DNA of 5,007 nt from Aquifex sp. (GTDB lineage: Bacteria > Aquificota > Aquificia > Aquificales > Aquificaceae): the NCBI GenBank assembly GCA_015487405.1, contig WFPV01000097.1, forward strand, positions 1-5,007. Reading direction: 5' to 3'. Below, in pieces: positions 1 to 4,940 of the stretch. Below the pieces are notes generated by a model. It saw only the letters and a list, made by a program, of their open reading frames with translations, had not been told where the DNA came from and did not search any database. The position numbers and the translations under genes were made by a program. How positions within the stretch are numbered: position 1 is the first letter of the stretch; each line of letters starts with the position of its first letter.

Positions 1-21
1 CTTTACTCTCTTGTCAGCTTT

Positions 22-221
22 TTATCCTTCTTCGTTTGTACACGTCCGTACTGTCATATTAGGGAATTTGTAAACACCTTTGATATAGCACTGATAGACA
101 TTTTGTTTATATAGAGCTTTACAGCTTGAAGCTTTTGTTGCATACTTTGCATAGATAAGTTTGCTTTCTTTGTTTTTTTCATTCTTTACTACCCCTTGGC
201 TTTCGAACTTGGACACTTCAT
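22..221 (-). pseudogene. Frameshifted remnant of an IS1-type (InsA-like) transposase N-terminus
   Basis: No single frame gives a convincing protein, but pieces from different minus-strand frames join into a recognisable one. The ATG at 221-219 begins MKCP. A second frame continues KFESQGVVKNEKNKESK, which resembles the zinc-finger start of IS1 InsA proteins (CPxCxSxxxVKNGKxxxGKQ), although most later cysteines are lost. At about 127-71 a third frame reads LQAVKLYINKMSISAISKV, matching the helix-turn-helix pattern of such transposases (xxALxLYLxGMSIRAIxxVL). The second frame then resumes as YKFPNMTVRTCTNEEG, like the TVxxW part of the same helix-turn-helix. At least three frameshifts are needed, so this is a decayed gene. 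The element may continue left of base 1; the catalytic InsB-like half is not seen. The family assignment rests on pattern memory, not on a search. The intact 64-residue GTG-started frame at 216-22 is one of these pieces and is unlikely to be a gene. Confidence 0.55.
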
Positions 222-276
222 ATTTTTTTATTCTCTACTTATTCCATTCATGAACTATGCTTCTCTAAATAAATCT

Positions 277-336
277 AATTTCCTGCCGACCTCTAATTTT
301 GTAAAAAAATAAGTGTAGACGGTTTCTTAGAGAATC
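277..336. repeat. Dispersed GTCGAC-type repeat, left copy
   Basis: This stretch aligns with 4941-5002 at the other end of the window. Bases 277-308 match 4941-4972 at 26 of 32 positions without gaps, and all six differences are C/T transitions. After a 2-nt length difference, 316-336 matches 4982-5002 at 17 of 21. Each copy contains two tandem half-units about 32 bp apart, of the pattern GYCGAC, a few bases, then AATYTTGYAAAA. In this copy the second half-unit is degraded (TAGACGG). It sits between the transposase fossil and the tatB promoter. Its function is unknown; it could be an IS end, a protein-binding site or a repeat family of its own. Confidence 0.6.
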
Positions 337-354
337 GAGCATAGGCAGAGCATT

Positions 355-384
355 TTGTATAGTCATATTGGACAATTATATAAT
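355..384 (+). promoter_or_regulatory. Sigma70-type promoter for tatB-tatC
   Basis: A perfect TATAAT -10 box lies at 379-384, with TTGTAT at 355-360 as the -35 box and an 18-bp spacer, inside AT-rich DNA. Transcription would start near 391, only about four bases before the tatB ATG at 395. This would give a leaderless or nearly leaderless mRNA, consistent with the absence of a Shine-Dalgarno sequence there. Confidence 0.6.
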
Positions 385-394
385 TTAAAACTTA

Positions 395-775
395 ATGGAA
401 CTTCAGTTAATTCTCGTTCTTTTGATAGCCTTCCTCCTCTTAGGTCCCGAAGGAATGCTTAACGTTGCCACAAAGCTCGGGGAGTTTATGAGGAAAGCTC
501 GCGAAATCATAGACCAGATAAAAATGGAGGCTTACCTTGAAGAGTTCAACCGTAAAATGATGGAAGAGGAAAAACGTATGAAGGAGGAGCTTCCCGAGGA
601 TATAGCCGAGGAGCTGAAAGAAGAGCTTGAAGATGTTTACGAAGAAGAAACACCGCCGAAGGCGGTATCTGAAAATAAAAAAGAAAATCTAAAGGAGGAA
701 AAGAAGGAAGATGAGCAACCAGGAAAAGCTTCCGGAGATGCCTCTAACGGAACATCTGAGGGAGCTAAGGTATAG
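395..775 (+). CDS. tatB: Twin-arginine translocase TatA/TatB-family subunit, TatB-like
   Basis: This is a 126-residue membrane protein with the TatA/TatB layout. A hydrophobic segment spans residues 5-16, a Gly-Pro-Glu hinge lies at 17-19, and an amphipathic helix covers about 20-45 (LNVATKLGEFMRKAREI). A long, highly charged Glu/Lys tail follows, probably a coiled coil and then disorder. The hinge reads LLLGPEG, which is typical of TatB (LGPExLP), whereas TatA usually has a Phe-Gly hinge; the two families are hard to separate by sequence. TatB works with TatC as receptor for folded proteins carrying twin-arginine signal peptides, in the cytoplasmic membrane. The start is fixed at 395 because an in-frame TAA lies at 386-388 and the next Met (residue 21) would remove the membrane helix. 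The 3' end overlaps tatC in another frame. No separate TatA gene is visible, so it should lie elsewhere. Confidence 0.85.
   Translation: MELQLILVLLIAFLLLGPEGMLNVATKLGEFMRKAREIIDQIKMEAYLEEFNRKMMEEEKRMKEELPEDIAEELKEELEDVYEEETPPKAVSENKKENLKEEKKEDEQPGKASGDASNGTSEGAKV
692..698 (+). promoter_or_regulatory. Shine-Dalgarno for tatC, inside tatB
   Basis: AAGGAGG lies 12 nt before the ATG at 711, and a second purine run (GAAGGAAG, 703-710) abuts it. The alternative ATG at 738 has only a GGAG almost touching the start codon. The sequence therefore favours 711, although the spacing is longer than usual. Confidence 0.5.
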
Positions 776-1460
776 ATTAATCGTTTCTATAATTGCTTTT
801 CTCATCGGCACGGGCGTAGCTTTCTACTTTGCTAAATACGTTTTTGAGCTTCTGAAAGAGCCCGTCATAAGGTTCTATCCGGATGTTGAACTGATAACTC
901 TATCGCCTACGGAACCGCTCTTTATTCTTATAAAGATTTCCATAGCTGTCGGTTTTATATTGGCAATGCCGGTGATTCTTTATCAGATGTGGCGATTTAT
1001 AGAGCCTGCACTTTATTCTCACGAAAAGAGGATGTTCATTCCCCTCGTCTTGAGCTCAATACTTCTCTTTTTGCTCGGAGCGGCTTTTGCCTACTTTGTA
1101 GTTCTTCCCTTAGCGCTTAAGTTTTTGCTGGGACTCGGCTTTACTCAACTTATGGCTACTCCTTACCTCTCAGTAGATATGTACGTGAGCTTTGTCCTCA
1201 AGATGATTATCGCCTTCGGTATTGCCTTCCAGATGCCTATAGTCCTCTACATTCTCCAGAAAGCTGGAATAATAACTCCTGAGCATCTTGCAAAGTTTAG
1301 GAAATACTTTATAGTTGTCGCTTTCTTAATTGGTGCAATTATCGCTCCGGATGTCTCTACGCAGGTTCTTATGGCTATCCCTCTTTTAGTCCTTTACGAG
1401 ATTTCTGTATTGTTAGGTAAATACGCTACGCGTAAGAAAAAAGAAATTCAAAAGGCTTAA
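711..1460 (+). CDS. tatC: Sec-independent protein translocase TatC
   Basis: This is the core of the Tat translocase: a six-helix cytoplasmic-membrane protein that binds twin-arginine signal peptides and recruits TatB and TatA. It has 249 residues, the normal size for the family. Signature parts are the cytoplasmic N-terminus TEHLRELRYRL (residues 13-23), the SPTEPLF loop (65-71) and FIEPALYSHEKR (96-107). The Glu of LREL and the Glu of HEKR are the known signal-peptide contact residues (E9 and E96 in A. aeolicus numbering, which starts at MPLTEHL). The buried Glu165 of that numbering is Gln here (residue 174). The gene overlaps tatB by 65 nt. An ATG at 738 would give a 240-residue protein that aligns exactly with the A. 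aeolicus start as I recall it, but 711 has the better ribosome-binding site. The TAA stop overlaps the stop of the convergent gene. Confidence 0.97.
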   Translation: MSNQEKLPEMPLTEHLRELRYRLIVSIIAFLIGTGVAFYFAKYVFELLKEPVIRFYPDVELITLSPTEPLFILIKISIAVGFILAMPVILYQMWRFIEPALYSHEKRMFIPLVLSSILLFLLGAAFAYFVVLPLALKFLLGLGFTQLMATPYLSVDMYVSFVLKMIIAFGIAFQMPIVLYILQKAGIITPEHLAKFRKYFIVVAFLIGAIIAPDVSTQVLMAIPLLVLYEISVLLGKYATRKKKEIQKA

Positions 1461-1468
1461 GTCTTTTT
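1450..1468. terminator. Short hairpin at the convergent gene ends, possible bidirectional terminator
   Basis: AAAAGGC (1450-1456) can pair with GTCTTTT (1461-1467), giving a 7-bp stem with one G-U pair around a TTAA loop, followed on the plus strand by one more T. The loop contains both stop codons, TAA at 1458-1460 for tatC and the complement of TAA at 1457-1459 for the opposing gene. The stem is AT-rich and the T tract is short, so for a hyperthermophile it would be weak. Confidence 0.35.
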
Positions 1469-1870
1469 CTGAGTTAGGAGATTGTAAATAATTTCTACGG
1501 GTATGTTTACTGCCTCATTGAGTTGTTCTTTGCTAAGTTGCTCAAGCTCCCTGAAGAAGTGGTATAGCTCAAATAGCTCCGCTATGGTGCAGTAGAGGTC
1601 TTTCTCACACTCCCTTAGGTCGGCTTCAACGTCTTGCTTTTGTTCTCCGTGAAGGCTTTCCACCATTTCGCTACAGCTCTTTATCTCTTCCAAGAGCTCC
1701 AATATGTATTTCTGCATCTTGTCTTTGTAGTCTTCCACCGTTTCCTGGAGAACGCTCTCTACGTTAATACCTTGGCTGAGTTGCTTATAAAGGTCTTTCA
1801 GTTTGTAGTGCTCTTCTACTTTTGTGATGCAGACGTCCAAAATTTCCTTAATAGGTCTCTTAGAAGCCAT
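1457..1870 (-). CDS. Hypothetical helical protein, 137 residues
   Basis: I do not recognise this family. The protein is soluble and almost certainly all-helical. It is rich in Glu, Leu and Lys, with heptad-like stretches at about 52-75 (KMQKYILELLEEIKSC) and 92-117 (IAELFELYHFFRELEQL). It has no signal peptide or membrane segment. Four cysteines (near positions 14, 66, 84 and 90) do not form a standard metal site. The ATG at 1870 is preceded by AGGGGG at a 7-nt distance, a plausible Shine-Dalgarno. The gene is convergent with tatC, with overlapping stops. It lies 49 bp downstream of a 36-codon gene and may be the distal member of the holB operon. A weak promoter-like pair (TTTCCT, 16 bp, TAGATT on the minus strand) precedes it but is not convincing. 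The steady amino-acid composition and good start suggest it is real. Confidence 0.75.
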   Translation of the reverse strand: MASKRPIKEILDVCITKVEEHYKLKDLYKQLSQGINVESVLQETVEDYKDKMQKYILELLEEIKSCSEMVESLHGEQKQDVEADLRECEKDLYCTIAELFELYHFFRELEQLSKEQLNEAVNIPVEIIYNLLTQKKT

Positions 1871-1919
1871 CCTGTTGCCCCCTACTTTTAATCTATTTCC
1901 TGATAAGATTTAGGAAAGC

Positions 1920-2030
1920 TTAGGAAGACTTGATTTCCTTCTTCTTTTTTCTGTCTATGTATTCATTTATAGCGAGGTGTGTGAAGAGTCCCAAAAAAAT
2001 TATTAAGAATGCAACCATCAAAGCACTCAT
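1920..2030 (-). CDS. Small single-pass membrane protein, 36 residues, possibly CcmD-like
   Basis: This small gene begins with an ATG at 2030-2028 and ends with a TAA at 1922-1920. The product starts MSALMVAFLIIFLGLFTHLA, so residues 3-21 form one membrane helix, followed by a strongly basic cytoplasmic-type tail (YIDRKKKKEIKSS). GAGG lies 4 nt before the ATG, a good Shine-Dalgarno, and the start is 17 nt after the stop of the radical SAM gene, so co-transcription is likely. The shape (short N-terminus, helix with a FLGLF core, then a basic tail) recalls CcmD, the small subunit of the CcmABC heme exporter for cytochrome c maturation. That is only a pattern match, because no other ccm gene is in the window. 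It could equally be an unrelated membrane microprotein. It is not a shadow of a longer gene on either strand. Confidence 0.6.
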   Translation of the reverse strand: MSALMVAFLIIFLGLFTHLAINEYIDRKKKKEIKSS

Positions 2031-2047
2031 GATTCCTCACAAATTCA

Positions 2048-2866
2048 TTAACTTTTCCCAATAAGCTCCTTGTTTCTATTTACAACGAGTGTTCCGCATC
2101 CTCCGAGCTTATCTCTTCTAAAGCGTGTTGAGAGGGTAGTTCTCACTCCGGCACTTCTGAGTAGCAAGAAAGCTCTTTCGTATTCCTCCGGGGATACAGG
2201 TTTATACTTTTCGTTTACTTGATTGTAGTAAAGGAGCGTTAAGTTAACTCCGAGTTCTTTAGCTAAACGGGAAAGTTCTTTAAGCTCCTCTTCGGAGTCG
2301 TTAACCCCTTTCATAAGAAGGTAAGCTAAGCTTACTTTGTTCCTCTTTTTCTTTGAAAGTTTGGGCAAGGTATTTTTTAGTGTTTCAATTAATTCCTTCA
2401 GGTCACCTGCGTGGGGCATTATTTGTTTCCTAACATCTTCTTTAAGGCTGTGTATGGAGATTGTTACTCCGGAATGGGGAAGCTGAAGCAATTCTTCTAA
2501 ATGCTTGGTGGGAAAACCTGTTGTGTAGAAGGAAACCTTTAGCTGCTCTTCTTTAAAACGAAAAAACGCTTCCTTAACGTTCCTCCAGTTGGCGAGAGGC
2601 TCACCTATTCCAGCTACTGCTATCCTTTTTATAGGAAGACGCCCTATTAAGAGGGCGTATTGGTTATAAATTTCTTCAGCGGAAAGACTTCTGATAAGCC
2701 CGTTTTCTCCAGAAGCACAAAAGTCACACCTTATGGGGCAGCCCACCTGAGTTGATACACAAAGGGTATCCCCTCTGTAAAATACGGCTTCTACGGTAAA
2801 GCCGTCTTCAAGCTCAAATAAGAAGAGTTTATTTAAATCACTCTGTAGAACTTTTAGCAATCTCAT
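2048..2866 (-). CDS. RlmN/Cfr-family radical SAM protein, short form
   Basis: The family transfers a methyl group to adenosine 2503 of 23S rRNA (RlmN at C2, Cfr at C8), and RlmN also modifies some tRNAs. The cluster motif CPIRCDFC gives the CxxxCxxC cysteines C43, C47 and C50 for the 4Fe-4S cluster. C36 in CVSTQVGC corresponds to the E. coli RlmN C118, and C257 in GGCGTL to the methyl-carrying C355. GIGEPLAN, VTISIHS, DVRKQIMP and MKGVNDS match other family blocks. The protein has 272 residues against about 350-390 for normal RlmN. Only 35 residues precede the first conserved cysteine, so the N-terminal accessory domain is missing. An in-frame TAG at 2893-2891, nine codons before the ATG, shows nothing was lost upstream. 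The start overlaps ricT by 29 nt, with AGAGG about 9 nt before it. The substrate is unproven, and a second, full-length RlmN may exist elsewhere. Confidence 0.88.
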   Translation of the reverse strand: MRLLKVLQSDLNKLFLFELEDGFTVEAVFYRGDTLCVSTQVGCPIRCDFCASGENGLIRSLSAEEIYNQYALLIGRLPIKRIAVAGIGEPLANWRNVKEAFFRFKEEQLKVSFYTTGFPTKHLEELLQLPHSGVTISIHSLKEDVRKQIMPHAGDLKELIETLKNTLPKLSKKKRNKVSLAYLLMKGVNDSEEELKELSRLAKELGVNLTLLYYNQVNEKYKPVSPEEYERAFLLLRSAGVRTTLSTRFRRDKLGGCGTLVVNRNKELIGKS

Positions 2867-3734
2867 ACTCGGTCGCCTCTTCGTATATTCCTAGTCTGCA
2901 GCAGTAGTTGCAGGCTTTGCAGTGCTCTATGGCTTTTTCGTAATTTTTGGGAAGGAGGTCCTTAACGTGGAGTTCTACCTTCTTTCCGAGTTCAGGATAC
3001 TCAACAACTACGAGCTCTCTTATGGGGTCAACTTCCAAAATTTTTACCTCTTGTTTATTGTAGCAAACAGCTGTTCCAGGCTCAGGGAATAGCACTTTAA
3101 TGAGATAGTTTTCCCTTTCAAAAGCCATACAGCACACGAGTCTTCCGCAGGGTCCCGTAAATTTAGAGGGGGAAAGGGGAAGATTCTGCTCAGTTATATC
3201 TCTTAGAGATATAGATTTAAAGCTTTCTATGAATCTTGAGCAACAGGTTTCTCTCATACATCTACCGACCCATCCTTTCATCTGGACGGCATCTCTCACT
3301 CCTATTTGGCGCATCTCTATTCTTCTTTTGAAGATTTTGGCGAGGTCCCTGACAAGCTGTCTGAAATCAACTCTCTGCTCAGCTATGTAGTAGAAGAATA
3401 CCTTTTTCCTGTTGAGGGGTATGTAAGCTTTAAGGAGGTGCATGTTAAGTTTATGTTTCTTTACCTTTTCTTTACATATTAGGAGAGCTTTTTCGCTCTC
3501 TTTTAGGTTTCTCTTTAGGATTTCCTCGTCTTTTTTGGTAGCTTTTCTGATGAATTTAAGGATTATGTCGTTCTTAGGAGGGTCGTTGGAGTAGCCTAAG
3601 ACTTCTACTATATCTTCTCCCTTCTCTTCGTCTTCTACGACGATTTTATCGTGCTTCTTGAAGCCGTTTTCTTTTATGTCAACTACGGTGCCGATTTTAT
3701 TTGTATCTAAGATCCTTACTTTTAAGTAGTTCAT
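2838..3734 (-). CDS. ricT: PSP1-domain iron-sulfur protein RicT (YaaT)
   Basis: This is a 298-residue member of the PSP1/YaaT family. In Bacillus subtilis, RicT forms a complex with RicA and RicF that carries 4Fe-4S clusters and FAD and directs RNase Y mRNA cleavage, affecting biofilm formation, sporulation and competence. The PSP1 core is clear: AEQRVDFRQLVRDLA (118-132), RIEMRQIGVRD (138-148), then cysteines C159, C164, C165 (GRCMRETCC) and C196, C201, C202 (GPCGRLVCC). The N-terminal 60 residues look like a small beta domain. The C-terminal tail adds C272, C275, C278 and C279 (CKACNYCC), which I do not recall in the Bacillus protein. The start ATG overlaps the holB stop as ATGA and has a strong Shine-Dalgarno. 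The holB-ricT order matches holB-yaaT in Bacillus. No RicA or RicF homologue is visible, so its partners here are unknown. Confidence 0.93.
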   Translation of the reverse strand: MNYLKVRILDTNKIGTVVDIKENGFKKHDKIVVEDEEKGEDIVEVLGYSNDPPKNDIILKFIRKATKKDEEILKRNLKESEKALLICKEKVKKHKLNMHLLKAYIPLNRKKVFFYYIAEQRVDFRQLVRDLAKIFKRRIEMRQIGVRDAVQMKGWVGRCMRETCCSRFIESFKSISLRDITEQNLPLSPSKFTGPCGRLVCCMAFERENYLIKVLFPEPGTAVCYNKQEVKILEVDPIRELVVVEYPELGKKVELHVKDLLPKNYEKAIEHCKACNYCCRLGIYEEATEYEIAKSSTE

Positions 3735-4657
3735 ACCAAACCTCCTACTTCCGCGGAAATTTCAACAAGCCATAGACTTCCGTTGAGTCCCCGGGGAAAT
3801 CCATCTTTTAGCATTCTAATCCTATCCATTAGGGGGATGAGTTCTTCCTTCTTTTGAATGAGTATCTGGTCCATTAAGAAGCTTTCAAGGAGCTCTAAGA
3901 AAAGGGCTTTTATGGAAGTGTCCCACTTGTCAAACTCATCCGCAATTTTGTAAACTGTTAGTGGGTCTCCCTTTAGGAACTCTTTGGCTTTATTAATAAG
4001 GTTTGTATTTTCTTTAAGGAGTAAGGCTTTTGTTAGACTTCCTCCGGAGAGTTTGGCTATAGTATCGTCAACTCCGGTTATTTTCTTTACTTCCTTGGGA
4101 GAAAAACCTTTGAACTCCACGGTGAAGGTTCTTGATAGGATTGTTGGGAGCAGTGTGGATTTTTTATCGGTGGTTAGTATGAAGGTGGTGTCCTCAGGGG
4201 GTTCTTCGAGAACCTTTAGGAGCGCGTTGGCGGCTTGATTGGTCATCGTATGAGCGTCGTCTATTATTATTACTTTTCGTTTACTTAGAGCTGGTTTTAC
4301 CTGAACGAACTCTTTTATACCTCTTATTTGATCTATTTTTATGTAGTTTCCGTGAGGAGGAACAAATATAAAGTCGGGATGTTCTCCCCTTAGGTAAAGG
4401 AAGGCTTTTTTGCCTTCCGACTCTTCGTAAACTTTGAAGTTGTCCGTTTCTCCTTTCCAGAAGTTATTTTCGAAATCCTTTATGTATCTACAAGAGGCGC
4501 ATTCATCGCATCCCCAAGGTGTTTTTTTAAGGCAGAGTATACCCTTTGCAAAATCAATAGCTGTTTTTGTTTTTCCGCTTCCCGACGGTCCGTAAAAGAG
4601 AAGTCCGGAAGGGATTCTTCCAAGCTTCAATAGCTTTTCCAAAAAAGTCCTGTGCAT
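3731..4657 (-). CDS. holB: DNA polymerase III delta prime subunit (clamp loader)
   Basis: The delta prime subunit is the rigid AAA+ member of the clamp loader that places the beta sliding clamp on DNA. Counting from the ATG at 4657, the 308-residue protein shows Walker A GPSGSGKT (23-30) and a zinc-binding set C42, C50, C53, C56 (CDECASC). It also has HPDF, a Walker B region VIIIDDAH, ALLKVLEEPPEDTTFILTT, and LPTILSRT in the sensor/SRC position. A GTP/ATP-competent Walker A is common outside enterobacteria. The zinc module and lone AAA+ core without a long tau-like C-terminus favour HolB over DnaX. The frame is open up to an ATG at 4741, but those 28 extra codons lie across a hairpin repeat and a T tract and match nothing at a delta prime N-terminus, so I prefer 4657. 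That ATG has no good Shine-Dalgarno. TTAAAT about 11 nt before it could be a weak -10 for a leaderless message. Confidence 0.93.
   Translation of the reverse strand: MHRTFLEKLLKLGRIPSGLLFYGPSGSGKTKTAIDFAKGILCLKKTPWGCDECASCRYIKDFENNFWKGETDNFKVYEESEGKKAFLYLRGEHPDFIFVPPHGNYIKIDQIRGIKEFVQVKPALSKRKVIIIDDAHTMTNQAANALLKVLEEPPEDTTFILTTDKKSTLLPTILSRTFTVEFKGFSPKEVKKITGVDDTIAKLSGGSLTKALLLKENTNLINKAKEFLKGDPLTVYKIADEFDKWDTSIKALFLELLESFLMDQILIQKKEELIPLMDRIRMLKDGFPRGLNGSLWLVEISAEVGGLV
3741..3746 (-). promoter_or_regulatory. Consensus Shine-Dalgarno for ricT, inside holB
   Basis: On the minus strand AGGAGG lies 6 nt before the ricT ATG at 3734 and within the last codons of holB. Together with the ATGA overlap, it indicates strong, coupled translation of ricT after holB. 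Confidence 0.8.
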
Positions 4658-4702
4658 ACAAGTATTTAATTTAACTCTTTCAGATAAGGGTAAGAAAGGG
4701 AG

Positions 4703-4723
4703 AAAAAAAACCCTCAAAGAGGG
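4703..4723 (-). terminator. Intrinsic terminator formed by the terminal array repeat
   Basis: On the minus strand CCCTC, a TTT loop and GAGGG form a 5-bp GC-rich hairpin, followed directly by eight T (complement of 4703-4710). The other two repeats make the same hairpin but continue GTCGTGAC with no T run, so only this copy has terminator form. It would end transcripts from the promoter at 4888-4916 before holB. The short stem makes its strength uncertain at high temperature. Confidence 0.55.
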
Positions 4724-4868
4724 ATTGTAAACGGTTGACATCTGGAAAGCTGTTTCGGAAGTAGTCTGCTCGTCACGACCCCTCTTAGAGGGATTCTAAA
4801 CTTTCTAAAAATCCCTCGGTTGCTCTCGCTCTTGCTCTGTCACGACCCCTCATAGAGGGATTGTAAAC
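4711..4868 (-). CRISPR. Three-repeat orphan CRISPR-like array
   Basis: Two 30-nt repeats lie at 4772-4801 and 4839-4868 and agree at 28 of 30 bases. A third, degenerate copy at 4711-4732 keeps 22 bases, 21 of which match the 4839-4868 copy. The gaps between repeats are 39 nt (4733-4771) and 37 nt (4802-4838) and are unrelated to each other, as spacers should be. Every repeat holds an invariant CCCTC/GAGGG stem with a variable 3-nt loop (ATA, TTA or AAA on the plus strand). I favour minus-strand transcription, because a strong promoter lies on the right and the degenerate copy is at the far left, with its 3' part lost, as in leader-distal repeats. Against this, the plus-strand repeat ends GGGATTGTAAAC, similar to the common ATTGAAAC 3' end. 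No cas genes are visible. An alternative is a structured, attenuator-like leader of holB. Confidence 0.6.
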
Positions 4869-4887
4869 AGCTACGTGTGCGGTAAAA

Positions 4888-4916
4888 ATAATAACAAATC
4901 TAAAAATTTCTGTCAA
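4888..4916 (-). promoter_or_regulatory. Strong promoter reading into the array
   Basis: On the minus strand a perfect TTGACA (complement of 4911-4916) is followed after 17 bp by TATTAT (complement of 4888-4893), with TG one base before it as an extended -10. Transcription would start near 4881-4883, about 13 nt before the first repeat at 4868. AT-rich DNA around it fits a short CRISPR leader. This is the best promoter in the window. Confidence 0.7.
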
Positions 4917-4940
4917 GTCCAACCTTTACCAAATGAACTA

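Noticed and set aside
22..216. 64-codon minus-strand frame starting at GTG
   Set aside because: It has no Shine-Dalgarno. Its sequence reads as part of a transposase only when joined with other frames, so it is listed as a pseudogene piece.
1634..1891. 85-codon plus-strand frame
   Set aside because: It is antisense to the helical hypothetical gene. Its Phe/Leu/His-rich composition is what the reverse of a Glu/Lys-rich coding region produces.
1896..1917. Inverted repeat TTTCCT ... AGGAAA between the small gene and the helical gene
   Set aside because: It is only a 6-bp AT-rich stem with a 10-nt loop and no T tract on either strand. It is too weak to call a terminator.
3984..4238. 84-codon plus-strand frame
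   Set aside because: It lies wholly antisense within holB, whose AAA+ motifs are unmistakable. It has no ribosome-binding site or recognisable content.
4664..4694. Promoter for holB (TTAAAT with TTTCTT upstream)
   Set aside because: The -35 matches the consensus at only two positions and the -10 is weak. It is mentioned under holB but not listed as a feature.
4658..4868. Reading the repeats purely as a riboswitch or attenuator of holB
   Set aside because: Repeat length, spacing and unrelated spacers fit a CRISPR-like array better, and no ligand-binding fold is recognisable. It is kept only as an alternative.
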